A stretch of DNA of 64,000 nt from Hofstenia miamia (taxonomy: Eukaryota; Xenacoelomorpha; Acoela; Hofsteniidae), in NCBI GenBank assembly GCA_900660155.1, contig CABFPE010000564.1:298384-362383 (forward strand). The letters run 5' to 3'. The position numbers were made by a program, and so were the translations under genes. This document shows positions 10,611 to 24,008 of this stretch, piece after piece. The notes under the pieces are model-generated. The model did no database searches, was not told where the DNA came from, and saw only the letters and a list, made by a program, of their open reading frames with translations. Numbering within the stretch: position 1 is the first letter of the stretch; the number at the start of each line of letters is the position of its first letter.

Positions 10611-13409
10611 GTGAAGCTTGCGTAACTTTCGAAGTAACCCTCAGAGTACGAGGCTCATTGCCTCATATTTACATATACAAAATTGTTAAGTTATTTTAGC
10701 GTCATCAGCAACCCAATCAAAAAGTTTTGTAACGCACTAACAATGAGCATAATGCGCCTCTTGGTGTTCACACATTCAACTTAACAGTTCTTTCTTTTAC
10801 TATATTGGGTTTTATGTCAAAATGCTAGAACTATTCACACTTTTCAAATTAAATTTAATTCACAAAAAATACATTCAATTAATTTATACACACGATCTCA
10901 AACAATAAGAAAATGATATGAATATACCCTCTTTTCATAGTTTCAGATCATTCTGAAGTTTCAATGGTGTGTTCTCTACACGGAGATATTCTTTGTCCCT
11001 ACTTTCTTAAGCAGTCCTGATAACCAGGAGTTTTAAAATAATTGGTTTTAAGAAACAATAAATCATTTTAAGCACAATAAATTAAATTGATATTGTAAAC
11101 AAACAATCAATTTATTGTAATTTAATTATTTAATAGATAACAATTTTTTTGAAATGAGCATGTAGTACATATTGTCTCAATGAGTTATAACTAAAAGCAA
11201 GTGTATTGCTATTTTAAGAAACTTATGTGAACTCATTTGTTCCTCATGTATAACTTATTAGTGGACGCTGTTGCCAGGGGCGTACGAAGGATCTTCTCAT
11301 GGGAGAGGATATCTCAGTCATGATAAAGTGAGTAACAAAAATGGAGCGCAATCCTTCGAAAAATTTTTGAAAATATTGAAAAAATAGACCCTAAAGTTGC
11401 AATTCAGGACACCGTGTGTACGCCACTGGCTGTTGCGTCCCAACATTGGATTTGAAATATGTAAGATACATGAGTTTGTTAGTAATAATCTTATCATCAT
11501 ACATCCCAAAAGCTAGAGCATTTCCCAATGCTTTAATTATGTAACCTACTCAATTGTATTATTTTGAGGGCATAACTTTTGTTTTGCTCTCATGGAATGG
11601 TAAAAATTGTAATCCTTATTTGTCAACAATAAATCACGACTTGTTTGCCTGACTTGTGACCATCGTTTTTAATTAATGAAGTAAAACATTATCACATTTT
11701 AGAAATGGGGATTTCGTTCCCTGCTCATACTCAACACAAAATGCGATTATCAGTTCATTTCAATGGTTATTTATTTTTAGGAATAGAAGAAATTTTCATT
11801 AATTTAATTACAATATTCCTTACACTATCAATTCAATTTCTCATTAATTCAACTTAACATTAATGTATATACACATTATTTATCGAAATATCTAGAAATT
11901 GAGGATTATTTTGATCGCTAGATGGCTCTTAAAATTTCAAAAAACATTATATATATATATATATATAATGAAGAGCCTATCTATAGGATTATTACATCAC
12001 ACGACATTCCATATTTTCCTTTAAATATAATTTGCAAATTCTTTTCCTGCTAAATTTTACACATTCTACAGAATTAGTATTACGATCATTAGAGTACTAT
12101 TATTGAGACACTACTTATTACCTTAGAACTCTGGTTGGCTGATTTAAATCCATCGCGTAATTCTCATTTAAGTCAAGAATAAAGGTACAACAATCGCATG
12201 CTTTTTGTTGCATGATATTTTTCATTGTTGAGGTCTAGCTGAAGGTGGAAACAAGGCGATTTTTTTGTTTAGATTCTCGGGACAGATCATCAAATGGAGA
12301 CCACAAAGGACCTCAAGTTCAAGAAAGTTTAGGAAAAAATTTGATGCTTCTGAAATATTCATAGTGCTGATTGTTTGCTTCGATCTTTTCATATCAAATC
12401 TTGAAGTGGGCTAGCAAAAATTTCTGATCAACTCCTCTCAAAAAACCCAAGGGAGAGACATAAAGCATTAACGAATATGAGTCTTCAGTGAAACTTCGAA
12501 GATTATATGTCATTGTTTAATCCAGTCAACTAAGCTCTAAGTCATATGTAAGTGTCAATTCATCAAAGTATGGCATGGCAATTGGACAGCCTTTCATCAT
12601 TGTTGGATCAAACCAGCTGAGCGCTATTTACAAACGGAAATCAACAGCATTAACTGCAATACGTTATCTCGGATTTGCCCACTAGCAGCTAACTCACTTT
12701 GTTGAAATAATGGATAACAATTACGAAATAACGTTTCTTTGTAATGTAACTGGTAAGTCGCCGTAGTAGTCATACCAGAGAGTCTATAGGCCCACCACAG
12801 TCTAGAGCTGGGAAAGCAGATTGACCGCGTACCGACAGCCAAGTTCTCGCGTACCGACGTTTGAGTAGCACTGGTTTATGCAATTTGCTCGCTGTAGCAT
12901 AAAGCCTATGTGAAAGGAGTGCTAAAAATTACATGAGCTTAACATTTTTTATGTTACACATCGTGTCTTCAATTTTTGTGTTTGTAATGTTTTTTCAGAA
13001 ATTGAAGAGAATATTTCATTTACTTTATTGGTCCCGAAATGTTTGGTATGTTTCGGCCGGTTACGAATATCAAGTACGGGATCGGGATGTGGATTGGGCC
13101 TAGTATAGCAAGGCCCTCATTACTTTAATGGCTCATCTATGTGCATTTTATAAAATGCTATTCAGCGCCCAGTCCGCCCCCTCAATATTAAATCCAAATT
13201 TTTCGTCAAAATATTAACAATTTAACCAATTAATTTTTGTTTTTTTGTTAAAAATTTAATTTCCAAAAAATCATACTTTTAATTATCACTTTCTTTGTCA
13301 CAATATCTCCACTTCAGAACAGTTAAAAATGATGTTGGCACGCTTTATGAACATATAATTATATTATAACATTTCATTGCTACATAATTATTAAATGCAA
13401 TAATTTTAG
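10611..13409 (+). other. Intron 7, mostly unremarkable
   Basis: This 2,799-bp intron contains an hAT-like MITE (11275-11428) and a (TA)n tract near 11950. A slightly GC-richer stretch at about 12240-12850 may be an old repeat, but no motif was recognised in it. Confidence 0.6.
11275..11428. mobile_element. hAT-like MITE, 154 bp
   Basis: It begins CAGGGGCGTAC and ends GTACGCCACTG, an 11-bp imperfect inverted repeat of hAT type. It is flanked by perfect 8-bp copies of GCTGTTGC (11267-11274 and 11429-11436). The inside shares AAATTTTTGAAAATAT and AATAGACCCTAAA with the longer element at 44329-44568, so both belong to one family. No coding capacity. Confidence 0.9.
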
Positions 13410-13543
13410 AACATACAGCAGATTGGGTCGATTAGCAGCTGCGCAGGATAAGGTTGATAAACCTGTAAACGTACCCAAGTCATCGGCGGCTTCAAAAGCA
13501 ATTGCAGGTGGTAATGGTTCTCGACGAGGGTCCCTCGAAAGTA
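13410..13543 (+). CDS. CFAP92: CFAP92-like exon 8 (linker)
   Basis: The acceptor AATTTTAG|A completes a codon with the two bases from exon 7; the donor AGTA|GTAAGT leaves phase 1. The residues TYSRLGRLAAAQDKVDKPVN and KSSAASKAIAGGNGSRRGS form an Ala/Ser/Lys-rich linker. Clean splice signals and phase support it; sequence conservation cannot be judged. Confidence 0.75.
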
Positions 13544-13815
13544 GTAAGTTTCTGCTTTGTTTTTCATTCCCCATTTGATGTTATTCAAATATCGTTAAGG
13601 CATGACATTTCTGCAATTTTGTCTCTCGACATAGACAACATTTTAGAGCATAAAATTATTTATCGAATTTCTTTTATCTAATTGATGAATTTTAGCTTCG
13701 ATACTTAGTTCAAATTTATTAAATAACTACTGTATATATTTTGATAAAATAATTTATGTAGTTCTTATGAAATTTATTTATTTACTTCATAATTTCATTA
13801 CCTTTTCATAACCAG

Positions 13816-13878
13816 ATGAAGTGGACACCCATACAAATAGTCATTGGTCGCGTGTGCGCAGTGTACAAGTTGTGTTCA
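13816..13878 (+). CDS. CFAP92: CFAP92-like exon 9
   Basis: A 63-bp exon, phase 1 at both ends (acceptor AACCAG|AT, donor TTCA|GTAAGT), encoding NEVDTHTNSHWSRVRSVQVV. It could be skipped without a frame change. No domain is recognised. Confidence 0.65.
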
Positions 13879-14166
13879 GTAAGTTGACTCGCGCACATTT
13901 CACTCACGCTACGTAGATTTAGTTTACATATCCGATGCATCCTTTATATTCAGATTGTATTCATCACCATCAACCATTGCTTTAATTATTTATTTTAACA
14001 GCACATTTCAATTTATACTTCCCCAGTTGTCTAATCAATTTCGCATTTTAGATTAAATTCTCCTCTTTAATTTACCCTTCCTGTTTCAAAACATAGAAAT
14101 GAAAGTATACAGTACATACATTTCATGTTTATTCCTAATAAGAATACTGTTTTCAGGGTTGGCGAA

Positions 14167-14194
14167 TATATATATATATATATATATATATATC
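14167..14194. repeat. (TA)n microsatellite
   Basis: A pure TA tract in intron 9 (13879-15839). The rest of that 1,961-bp intron is without recognised features. Confidence 0.9.
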
Positions 14195-15839
14195 AATTGA
14201 TATTTATCCGATATAAATCTTTTACTTACCTTCTTGATTGATATTTATTTTGCAGGCTTGTCTTGACCTAACATTCCCCACTGGATATTGAAAATTTTTT
14301 TTCAAGCTTCGGGTGGGTTAATTAAAAAAAAAGAAATAATTTCTGGGGGAAGAGGTTTCAAACATTGTTTTCAATAAATATTTCTTATTTCGATTTTTTG
14401 ATATTTATCTGATATACGAAGTGTGTTGGAAATGTAACTATTATCTTTCAAGTGATGAACTTAATCTACAACCTGTCTCCTTCAAATTATTATCCACAGA
14501 CTCCAACGCACCTTGCCATCTTCCTCTGTTATGCTTTCACACACTCTCTTTGGGATTATTCAAAACTCCTTCGTTACGACATTTTTTATGTCCTTTAGGT
14601 CTTAAGTCCTGCTGCATATATTCAATTCACTTGCAATTAATCTTACAGTCAAATAGTGATCCCTCAGCTCCTTCTGTTTCACACCCTCATTCTTTCTGAA
14701 AATGGCCTCTAATTTCTGAAGTCATCTTCTTTCCTTGAAGTTTTTGTGTCACTCAATGACCTAATGGAGTAGATCAAGAGCCACTGCAATTTCAAGTTCT
14801 TCCGTTGTTCAATGGTATTTTAGTTGCTACAGTTGAGAACAACCAAAATATTTTAAATTTTGCCGCAACGACTTGCTAATAAGTAAAAAAGCACGTGTGA
14901 AAAAGTGTACGACTCTCGTAGACTTCTACAATTGCAGCTGCCCTCCAGAAAGAATGTACTATTATGTACAGAAAATTATTAATTCCTATTTCACACACTT
15001 CTCGCACAAAACACAGTCTCGTTCCTTTCAAATACACCTTCTATATCGGATTGATTAATTGTAAAAAAACATCAAGATTTTGCCAACCCTGACTGATTTC
15101 CCTCCGAAGCAATAGCATGCTTTATATTATTTCATTAAAATGATTTACCATACCTGTTTACTCGTTGTCATGTAATTGAAAGCATTTTAACCCTATTTGC
15201 CTAATCTTATTTTTAGCAAACTTCATGACATTCCAATTCCGTATTTCGTTTAGGAAAAATGTTTGCGATAGGTTTGAGATAAATAATATTGTATAGATGT
15301 TTTCGCTCAAAAGCTAAAACAAGAACTACCATTCCTGCTTTTCAGAACAATCTCAGAGAATAGCTTTCAAGCGATAACATCATTATACTTATTTTTTCGT
15401 TTTTAGTCAACGCATGCTCAAATAAGAAAACCTGTTTATTCATCAATTCGTTCCAATTTGATTTAACCTATGGATAGCTATTTTAGAACTTATCACTTAG
15501 GCCAATGCTTGAAATGATCCTTAGATTCAAAGCCGGTCAATATATTTATTACTAATTAAATAGTTTTACCCAGGCCCATCTTAGAAAAATTTTTTAATAA
15601 TCATAAATGCAATTACAGAAAGCTACCTCTCCACTACCTACATTATAAGTACGACCTAGCTAGATATTATTATATTTAAAAAACAAGAAATTTCAAAGAA
15701 AATGCATAATGTTACACAACATACACAATTTCTTGGTACTAGACCCATGCCTGTCTTGGCCCAGATTCCAACTCTGACTTGGACTTCAGTTCGGTATATG
15801 TTCATTTTTCACAAAGCATGTTCAATCATAGAATTTTAG

Positions 15840-15971
15840 GGTTGTCACGAGAAGTCGGTGGAAAGGGCAAGATCATTGACAAAGAAAGAGAAGAGAAAGA
15901 AGCAACTGAATTTAAGTACAAGGAATCAGGAGTTGCTCAGATTTACTTAAGAATTGCTCGGCTGTTTGCAG
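15840..15971 (+). CDS. CFAP92: CFAP92-like exon 10 (charged helix)
   Basis: The acceptor GAATTTTAG|GG completes an Arg codon; the donor GCAG|GTTCGT leaves phase 1. It encodes a strongly charged helix (GKIIDKEREEKEATEFKYKE) and then VAQIYLRIARLFA. The join into exon 11 (RLFAG then MNFVTNRLEL) reads smoothly. Confidence 0.8.
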
Positions 15972-16974
15972 GTTCGTTGAAGAGTGCTTTTGTACTATGA
16001 TAGAAAGAAAAACTAGTGATTAATAGTAACAATTTATGCTTTTAATGTATTAATTTTCTCAAAATTAAACATTTTGTTTAATATATTATTAACTATATTT
16101 TTTGTTTAAATGTACGCCTTTTCGTCCACTCCAATATTCAAGAATCACATTTAGGTTTATGAATTTCCACGAGATGGAAGAAGGAGACTGTACACAATAA
16201 CTATGCAGTCGAATCCGCTTTATAACACCACATCCGTACTATAAAAAATTGGGTTTATTAACCTGAGCTTTTCTGATTGCCTACTATGCACTACGAAAAC
16301 TCAAAGAAAATTCTGCACGTACAAATCGCATAGATGCATTGCATTTATCATTATAAAAGTGAAGGAAGCTCTCCAAATTCAGAGATTACAATGTGCGCGC
16401 GCTGTCAATATCATTGAGCCATTGGTGATAGGCCTACAAACACATTTTGTCACTTTGTATGGCTTTAATAAGCGGAGTTTGATTATATTATCCGGTAACT
16501 ATTACATAGTTAAGTTCGGTACCGTGATGACCTGGTCGCAAAAACCATCTGGATCTATTAGCATTAAAAATGGTTTTATTAAGTGGATTCTACTGTAGTA
16601 CCAAGTCATTCCAAAGGAAAGCATACATTTTCTGTTTAGGCAAAATAATGAGGCTTTGTGAGACCTTTGGAACTGTATTTTTGTTGCGAGGAGTATTAGT
16701 TTCATTTCAACCTTTCGAACATGTATAAATGTAGCATGGTGGTTTCAATTAAGATTAAATAGAAATTACTATCAAATTACGCGTAATTATATGATTTTGT
16801 TTTGGATAAGTGTGCTTAAGGATCCAATCATTTGTTTTGTTTATAAAAACTAATGCGTGGCATTTTTAAATTAGAGCAGAAAAAACAGTCATACTAGAAG
16901 AGACATTATCGGGACCACCTGAGAAAATCTTTGATCTAAATATTTTTCTAGTGCTATATTTAAAGCATCTTTAG

Positions 16975-17164
16975 GCATGAATTTTGTCACAAATCGATTG
17001 GAATTGCAGATGAGTGATATATTTGATGGGTTCTGCTCTTTGTCAATCAATACGGAACTAATGAATGAACAACAGAAGAAGGATTTGAATCCATTAACCA
17101 TCACAATCGAATCAACATGCAATATGCCCAAATCACCAATATCTATTGAAAAGTTAAAGCAAAA
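16975..17164 (+). CDS. CFAP92: CFAP92-like exon 11 (start of C2-like region)
   Basis: The acceptor CATCTTTAG|GC completes a Gly codon; the donor CAAAA|GTATGT leaves phase 2. After NFVTNRLELQMSDIFDGF and a polar turn comes LNPLTITIESTCNMPKSPIS, which looks like the first strands of a C2-type beta sandwich. The segment NPLTITIES...P is a recognised element of the CFAP92 family. Confidence 0.85.
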
Positions 17165-17512
17165 GTATGTTATATGATCTACATTGTAAATGATTCATTT
17201 CACAACTTTTTGCACTCGATTTTTTGTATAAAAAATATTTGTTCATATTTATTATATGTATGGGTCATAAACCTTTGCCTTATAAATTAATTTTAAACTT
17301 CTATCCAATTCAAATGAATACTCTTTAAAAATACTTATTTGTAAACATTTGCGCATCGAATTAAGTAAATCAGGTTTATTCAATTATCTCGAATTCCGAT
17401 CATGTCCTTTGTCTGTTAACTTTTTTTCAATATTTTATTGCATTTTTAATTTAACATTCAATTTCTTTTGGAACTTCTTAACCAATTTCACGGATGATGA
17501 AACTATGTTTAG

Positions 17513-17625
17513 ATGCTTACCTGTTTACTGCCGCTACAAATTTGGACGATTTCCATGGTACAAAACCCCAAGTAAACAACACGAGGAGGATATATTCTGG
17601 AACGACATTAACATAGTCCTATTGG
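17513..17625 (+). CDS. CFAP92: CFAP92-like exon 12 (C2-like)
   Basis: The acceptor TGTTTAG|A gives Lys with the leftover AA; then CLPVYCRYKFGRFPWYKTP and DIFWNDINIVLLG. The donor TTGG|GTAGG leaves phase 1. The order PVYCxYKF...DxNxVxLG is characteristic of the family. The reading frame is open upstream to 17349, but the splice phase and family motif argue for the acceptor at 17511-17512. Confidence 0.85.
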
Positions 17626-18419
17626 GTAGGCTTTATTATTGTTCTATCGAAATATTTTCCTATTTTACTTGTGTTTACAGCTATTCAAGAGAGCAGAACG
17701 AGCGCAATTTTACTGTAACTTTCAATATTTGCCAGTTGGATTTGCCAAATGTTACAAAGAATAGCTTCCAAGTCAATCTTTTGCACGTAGTTTCATTAGA
17801 AATTTATTTATTGTATTCCTGCTTTTTTAAATTGTATTTGCGAATGCTTTTTCCTGAATATTGCTAAGATGTTGATTTTACCCAATTTAGGTTGTGGGCA
17901 CTACAAAATTGTATTGTCGAGGTATTCAAGCGTTTTAAAATATATAGTGAGATGTTATGTCTAAAAAAATTAAAATCGCGATAGAAGTTCTTAAAATTAC
18001 ATTTATGCCTATAAACTTGATGAAATCTAATGTAAACACAACGTCAACTTTAACGCAATCAATCCAAGTATTCTTTAAAAGAAATTCATATTTTAATGTA
18101 CTTTAAACACATGAGTAATTTTTACAATAACAGAGAAGCGCAATTACCCAATGCCCAAATTTCCTAATTGGCCTCGCAGAACTTGTAAGAGAATGTGAAA
18201 AAATGGTTTGTGACTAAAGGCAAAATAGGTTGGTTGGGGTTAAGTCAAAACTTAGTGAAAGTATGAAAACTTCGACATCTTTATGTATACAATTTTATTA
18301 TTACTAAGCTTATTTTTAACATTACAATGTTTCAGTATTTGGGCACGGTGCAAGTTTGTAGATTTCCTTTAAATAATAGTCTTATATTTTTTAGTAGAGT
18401 AAAATGTTGTACATTGTAG

Positions 18420-18581
18420 GTACAATGGAAATTGCAGAACTACGAGAATACCTATGTGGTCCAAATTTTGAGATTGAAGTCCATGATCGTGATAGGCGTG
18501 TGGAGAAGTATGAGAAACCTCCTGCCCTCTTCGGTGTTGATCACGATGACGACAAGATTTCCAGCGTGGGAGTGGTTGCTA
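18420..18581 (+). CDS. CFAP92: CFAP92-like exon 13 (C2-like)
   Basis: The acceptor ATTGTAG|GT completes a Gly codon, followed by TMEIAELREYLCGPNFEIEV and HDRDRRVEKYEKPPALFG. The donor GCTA|GTATAC leaves phase 1. LREYLxGPxxEIEVHDRDR is the strongest single family signature here. The next coding exon lies more than 33 kb away, yet the join into it keeps phase and sense. Confidence 0.9.
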
Positions 18582-21500
18582 GTATACATTTATTGTTGGC
18601 ATTTATCTTATTAAGCTAAAAATGATTTTTGATTTATTATGCTGAGGTAATTGTCTGCCAAGGAAGTTTACGATATCGCCTGTTGTGGAATTTCCTGCTT
18701 TTCCAACATAAAGACAATTTAGTTAGCGCCAGATAAACTAGTTTACGTCAATTGTTTTTGTTGTTTTTCACTGCTTTTGTCTCTGCGCCAAGTCAATTGA
18801 CGCGGTTTAAAAATATAAAAGTTTGGTAATTTTTGTAATAGTGTATACTGTGGTGTTAAAGGAACAAAATTTCCAACGAAGTCTATTGCTAAAATTTGAG
18901 AAATATATCAAATATTCATTCCAACAGACATAAATTAACTTCAATTGTCTGTTTTTCTGTAAATTTTTCTTGCGTTGCCATATTTATAAGTCCTTGTTTG
19001 TGAAAGATCTGACAACATTGGTCTTAGTTTATTAGTATTATGTTCAATGTTTATGTTTAGTTCCACAGTTGTATAAACAGTTTATAACTCAATTTGAAGA
19101 TTTTTTCTTAAATATAATATCAAATTTGCATGAAAATCAGATATATGTTCATGTATTTTTCATAAACATTCGGCTGTTCCCTTACAATTACATTATTTTT
19201 TATTTTTTATTAATGGAAAGAATGTTTTCTAAATTATAATGTTTTGTTATTTTCTTAATTTGGATAATATAGTATACAATTCATCTATATTTAATTTCTT
19301 AAAATATGTGTGCGACCCTCTCAATAAAGATGTGATCATTAAAATGAAAATGTAATCTGCATTGTGGAATTCTGTTTCATTGAAAATTTGCTAAGTGCAT
19401 TTTTTTAAACACTGCGTAAAATTTGTTTTCGTGAATTGGGGAGCATTATAAAAGCCAATTGGTTGGTTTAGATTTCTTTTCAAATCGCTTCCCGCTGTTT
19501 TGTATTGTCCTTATTATTTTTAAGCATAGTCTTTGAAATAGTCAAAGCGATTAATTAGATCTAAGAGGTGAAATTGTTTAATATAAAAAGCATCTTGATC
19601 ACTTGATTGTCGTGCTGGCATTATTTTAATAATTTCTTTCTCGTGCTTTTTCTAACGCAGAAGTGCATACATTTTCAAGAACGCCTTCGTTTTGAATCTA
19701 TTTATCAATTGCAGTGATTTTCCTTATTTTCTGTATATTAAAGCCGTCAGTGTACGCAAATTGAGTTGGTAATCAAATATAAAAATGATACAATCTGAGT
19801 AATGACTCACTTGCTACTTTTCCATTTTCACAAATTTTTCATAACTAAGTTTCAATCTGCGGTGCTGATTGATAGAATCTGAAACGAAGACAAATTGTAA
19901 TTCAGGTTACACAATAAGGATCATACACAATTTTAATTGAACTAATATTTTTTCAATTTTGTGGCCTCATTTTTTACTGAGATTGAATTAGAAAGTCTAC
20001 CAAGTCAGCATACATTTCGGATTCTGTAGAACGATCATGCAAAGCTTCTAACTACTAACGTTTTTTGTATATTATATTAACCAAGTTTTGAGTAAGACAT
20101 TTATGGATATTCTTGAAATGAATACTGTAATGGCAAATAGAGCTTTTATCCCCACTGTTTTATTCATGTTGGTACGTTATATTTCACATAGGGATATATT
20201 ACATAAAAGTTCCACATAATAGCTTTGATATGACATCAATCAATTAACAATAACGCTTCTAAATATCAGATTTGTTTATTCACCCAAATCACCACAATTC
20301 AATTATATCAGCACCGTTTACTCTGAAAAGCGCTTAAAAAAGATTGAATTGAAAAAATTTAAAATTTTGATAAATATTCTTTCAATATGATAGTATTTGA
20401 TATTCCTTATCAAAAAAGATGTTATTTTTTGAGGAACTAAAAGCTGTTGGTTTAAACCTCGCGGTATTAGCTTACCATAAGGCATGGAATTGAGCCATAT
20501 CCGGCCGTAAACCACAACCCGCAGAACAATAACTAATAGCACCCAAGCCAAACACTTCTTCCAACCTTTAATTTTTATTAACGCTATAATTCACGAACTA
20601 ATGAAGATATTTAAACTCTGAAAACTACAAAATAGTGAATGTCAAGAGTTAATATCTTTCTCTAATACAGTTTTAGCAGGGATTTAATAGCTGTTGAGTA
20701 CTGATAGATTACGTTAGGCTTAGATTCTTCCGAAATGGTGGGAGTTGGCTGATCAGATCTTTAGGAAATTTAAGCTAGATGAATGTGTGGAGTTATTATT
20801 TTAGACAAACTTGGGCTTCTGTATAACATATAGACTTAATATTGAACAATTAATGAAATTTGACTAAGTAGGGCACATTATTTGTGAATCCTCTGTGCCT
20901 AGCTGTTATGGGTTTCCAATGGCTGGTCTTAAAAACCCAGGTCCCTTATATCTCTGACTATTAGAATAGTTCTTCTCATCTGTGTTACTACGACTTTTAA
21001 AAAGTTATTACTTTTTGCTGTAGTAAAAATATTTGTGCGTGTGCGTTAGGTGTGCACTGCTGATGAGAAAAGTGGGAGGACGCAATTGAATAGCAAAATC
21101 AATTTGTATCTGTAAAGTTAAGGCCTGGTAAAATGTTCGTGTATATACTTGATTACATTGTTTCCTCGATCTTAGTTTTTCTAAATGAGACTCATGTGGT
21201 AGCAAATTGTTTCATATCTTAGCGAACAAGGTAATCAAATATTATATTCACAGAAATTTTAAATGTAAGGCAAAAAAAATTCATTACTTTTCTTATGAAA
21301 ATACGTTCATATTCATTTTTACAAGAAATATCGCTGTTTTAGTGGCTATACGAATTGTGATTGTTCGCTTTTCCACAGGTTAAAGATTAACACATTTAAA
21401 TGCAACAATAATGTATATATTTTTTTACTTAATAACATTTGTATAAGAAAAACTGACGAAACATTTAGTGGTTCTTAAGTCATTTAATGAAATAAATATA

Positions 21501-22205
21501 GGTATATTCATCTACTTAAAAATATTTTGGTATATAGGAACATTTAAAGGATTCAAATCAATTGCATGGAATAATTATTCATTATAGTTTGTGCAAATGT
21601 TCTCATGGATCGTAAATCGGAATTTCCTGTAAAGGATTCAGCTTTTCTTTGTACATCTCGCCCTGTATTAGTTCTATGACATTATCGAGTACCTCAAACT
21701 GGCTGCAAAGAAATAACCGTCCTTACAGTTGCGTAATGAAATTCAATTTCTACATCACGTTGTCGTCCAGCAAGTAAATAAGTTTTAAAATTTCTAATAT
21801 TTGTGAGCCTTCAGTTTCGAGATGATGCAGGAACAGATAAATTTCAGTGAAATATTCAACATCTGTGACATTCGCGTGTGAAATACGATGGAATATGCGA
21901 GCTATCATGGAGATATATGCATAAAAGTCTGCTTTATAAATATAAAACATATAAATCCTATCCCTGATTATGGTTATGATGTTTGAAGCGCACTTTATCA
22001 ATGATTGACATAACTTGTTTATTAATTTGCTCAAAATTAATATTTAATAGTTGTAAAATTAAACTTTTCAGTGATTTCAACAAAAAACTTAATTTTTTAT
22101 TGATATAAACTTCATTGATGGCTGTGATAGTTTAAGTATGTTTCTTTTTAATAGCACAGCTAAGGTTTTCTTGTTAGCATCAAGCAATTTTAGTCAAATA
22201 TCATT

Positions 22206-22313
22206 TAGCAACGGGCATAACGGAATTAGCATACGGGCACGCACAAACCAACGGGCCTATTTTCATGGGTACGGGCTACGGGCCGGGCATGAGTACGGGC
22301 CCTACCCTAGTTT
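22206..22313. repeat. ACGGGC-rich repeat, probable end of a DNA transposon
   Basis: The hexamer ACGGGC occurs six times within about 100 bases, ending CGGGCCCTACCC, in strongly AT-rich surroundings. Iterated GGGC/GGCC blocks of this kind are common near the ends of hAT-like elements. No target duplication was found, so classification is tentative. Confidence 0.5.
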
Positions 22314-23965
22314 ATATGCATTCAATTTCAATTGATCTTTCCAAAAATTAACATTACAGGTTTGATTTTTCTTAGTGACGTCATCAATGACGTAATTAAT
22401 CTCTGAAAGACATTTGAGCTGTAAGAATTTATCGATATTGGTCAAAAACCGCGAAAATGTAATAAACTACACATTTGAAAACAGCAATTTTTAGTGCAAA
22501 ACTTCATCACTTTTTAGAGGGATTTAACATTTACCCGATTTGGAAAAAGTATTTTGCCCAGTGATTTCTAAGCAAAATTGCACCATATCAGGTTGTTCAA
22601 ACACATATTTTCACATATAACCAAAATATGGACAATCTTCACTAGCATGAACTAAGCGCCTCAAATTTCTGGTACAGAATTCCTCGTTTAGTAAATTGTC
22701 TTCCTCCGGAGCTCGATTTCTTTAATCCTGTTAATTTTTTACAGTCATACAATGAGCTTATCTCATGCAGCAGAATCATGGCTTGCCACTGTTCCTCATG
22801 TCGTAGTCTTCCTGTAAATTTATCGCAGTACCTATAATAGCTCGCTTTTGCGATTTGCAACGTGGTCGTAATATAGTGCCTGTTAAATCGTGCTAACCGT
22901 CAATCTCCAACTATATATCAGTGCGATTACAGCTTCGCAACACCTTCGGGGTCACCCCCTTCAAGTAGACGTCACTCATTTTACTCTGGTTCCATGGTGC
23001 TAAATGTTTTCTTTTTTCTTTTTCTTTTAACTACTTGTTAAGTTCTAATAATAATAAATAATAATATAAACTCAGTTAGCATACCCATTTGGCCGTTAAG
23101 GACAGCTGATACCTCTGCAGTCGACATGTGTTAATTTCCTTAGAGAAGATAACGTTTAAGGGCTTTAGAGATTGCTAACTTTTGTATTTGAAAAATGATG
23201 ATTTTATTTTATTTTTCAGAAAATATAATTTCCTTCAACCATTTGATCCATTTAGGTCATATACGTGAATCCATGCCAAATATTTATTACAATATACCAT
23301 AATTGCATTAGCTAAAGTTCATTGCAATATGTATCTTGTGCATCAATTCCTTGTTTACTTGTGTGTACATCGCAACCTCAACAAAGAGACAATGGAAATT
23401 TTGAACTCGGGCAACCTCGTTATTAGGTGCTTCAAGGCTTTTTCATCGTTTCTAGTTAAACAGTCGGGATTAAATAATGTTATCTGCCACTAAATTTTCC
23501 ATTAAATATTTTTTTTGAAAATAACTTGATGAAGAATTCGATTTTTTAGAGGGAATTCTACAGCCTTTATTCATTAATTTATGTTCAAAAATATTGTAAA
23601 ATTTTATATGCATCTTCACGCTATTTAGCGCAAGGTCATTTCTAATTTTTTAGAATTACGTCAATGCTTTATAAGAATAGTATTTCGGATGTAAGTTTTA
23701 AATGAAAATGCTAATGATTTTGACGTAGATCTTTGAAATCAAAATTTCATTAACATTTCAAAAGCCAAATTCTTTTGAATTGAAAAAAATTCAACATGCA
23801 CTGATGGTCAACACTCTTTTAATTTCACTTAATTTTTTAAATTTAATTGTTTCTATAAAAGTTTATAAATCTGTACTAGTAACTAGTAGACAAAGAAATG
23901 TGATTTCAATTAATAAATTATTTGTTAAGTTTTGACTACTTGGAAATTCATCTATGTAGTTAATT

Positions 23966-23968
<3 letters not shown>

Positions 23969-24005
<37 letters not shown>
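23969..24005. repeat. (TA)n microsatellite
   Basis: A TA tract of about 37 bases in the giant intron. A second one lies at 24862-24888. The DNA between them and up to 25250 shows nothing recognisable. Confidence 0.95.

Positions 24006-24008
<3 letters not shown>

Noticed and set aside
12624-12842. 72-codon minus-strand open frame in intron 7
   Set aside because: Slightly GC-richer than its surroundings, but no family is recognised and no terminal repeats delimit it.
16880-16974. Possible extra exon before exon 11 (frame EKTVILEETLSGPPEKIFDL)
   Set aside because: It is in a different frame from exon 11, ends in a stop at the exon 11 acceptor and has no usable donor. Exon 10 joins exon 11 directly in phase.
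17349-17512. Upstream extension of exon 12
   Set aside because: The frame is open, but including it breaks the phase with exon 11 and adds a Phe-rich translation with no family likeness.
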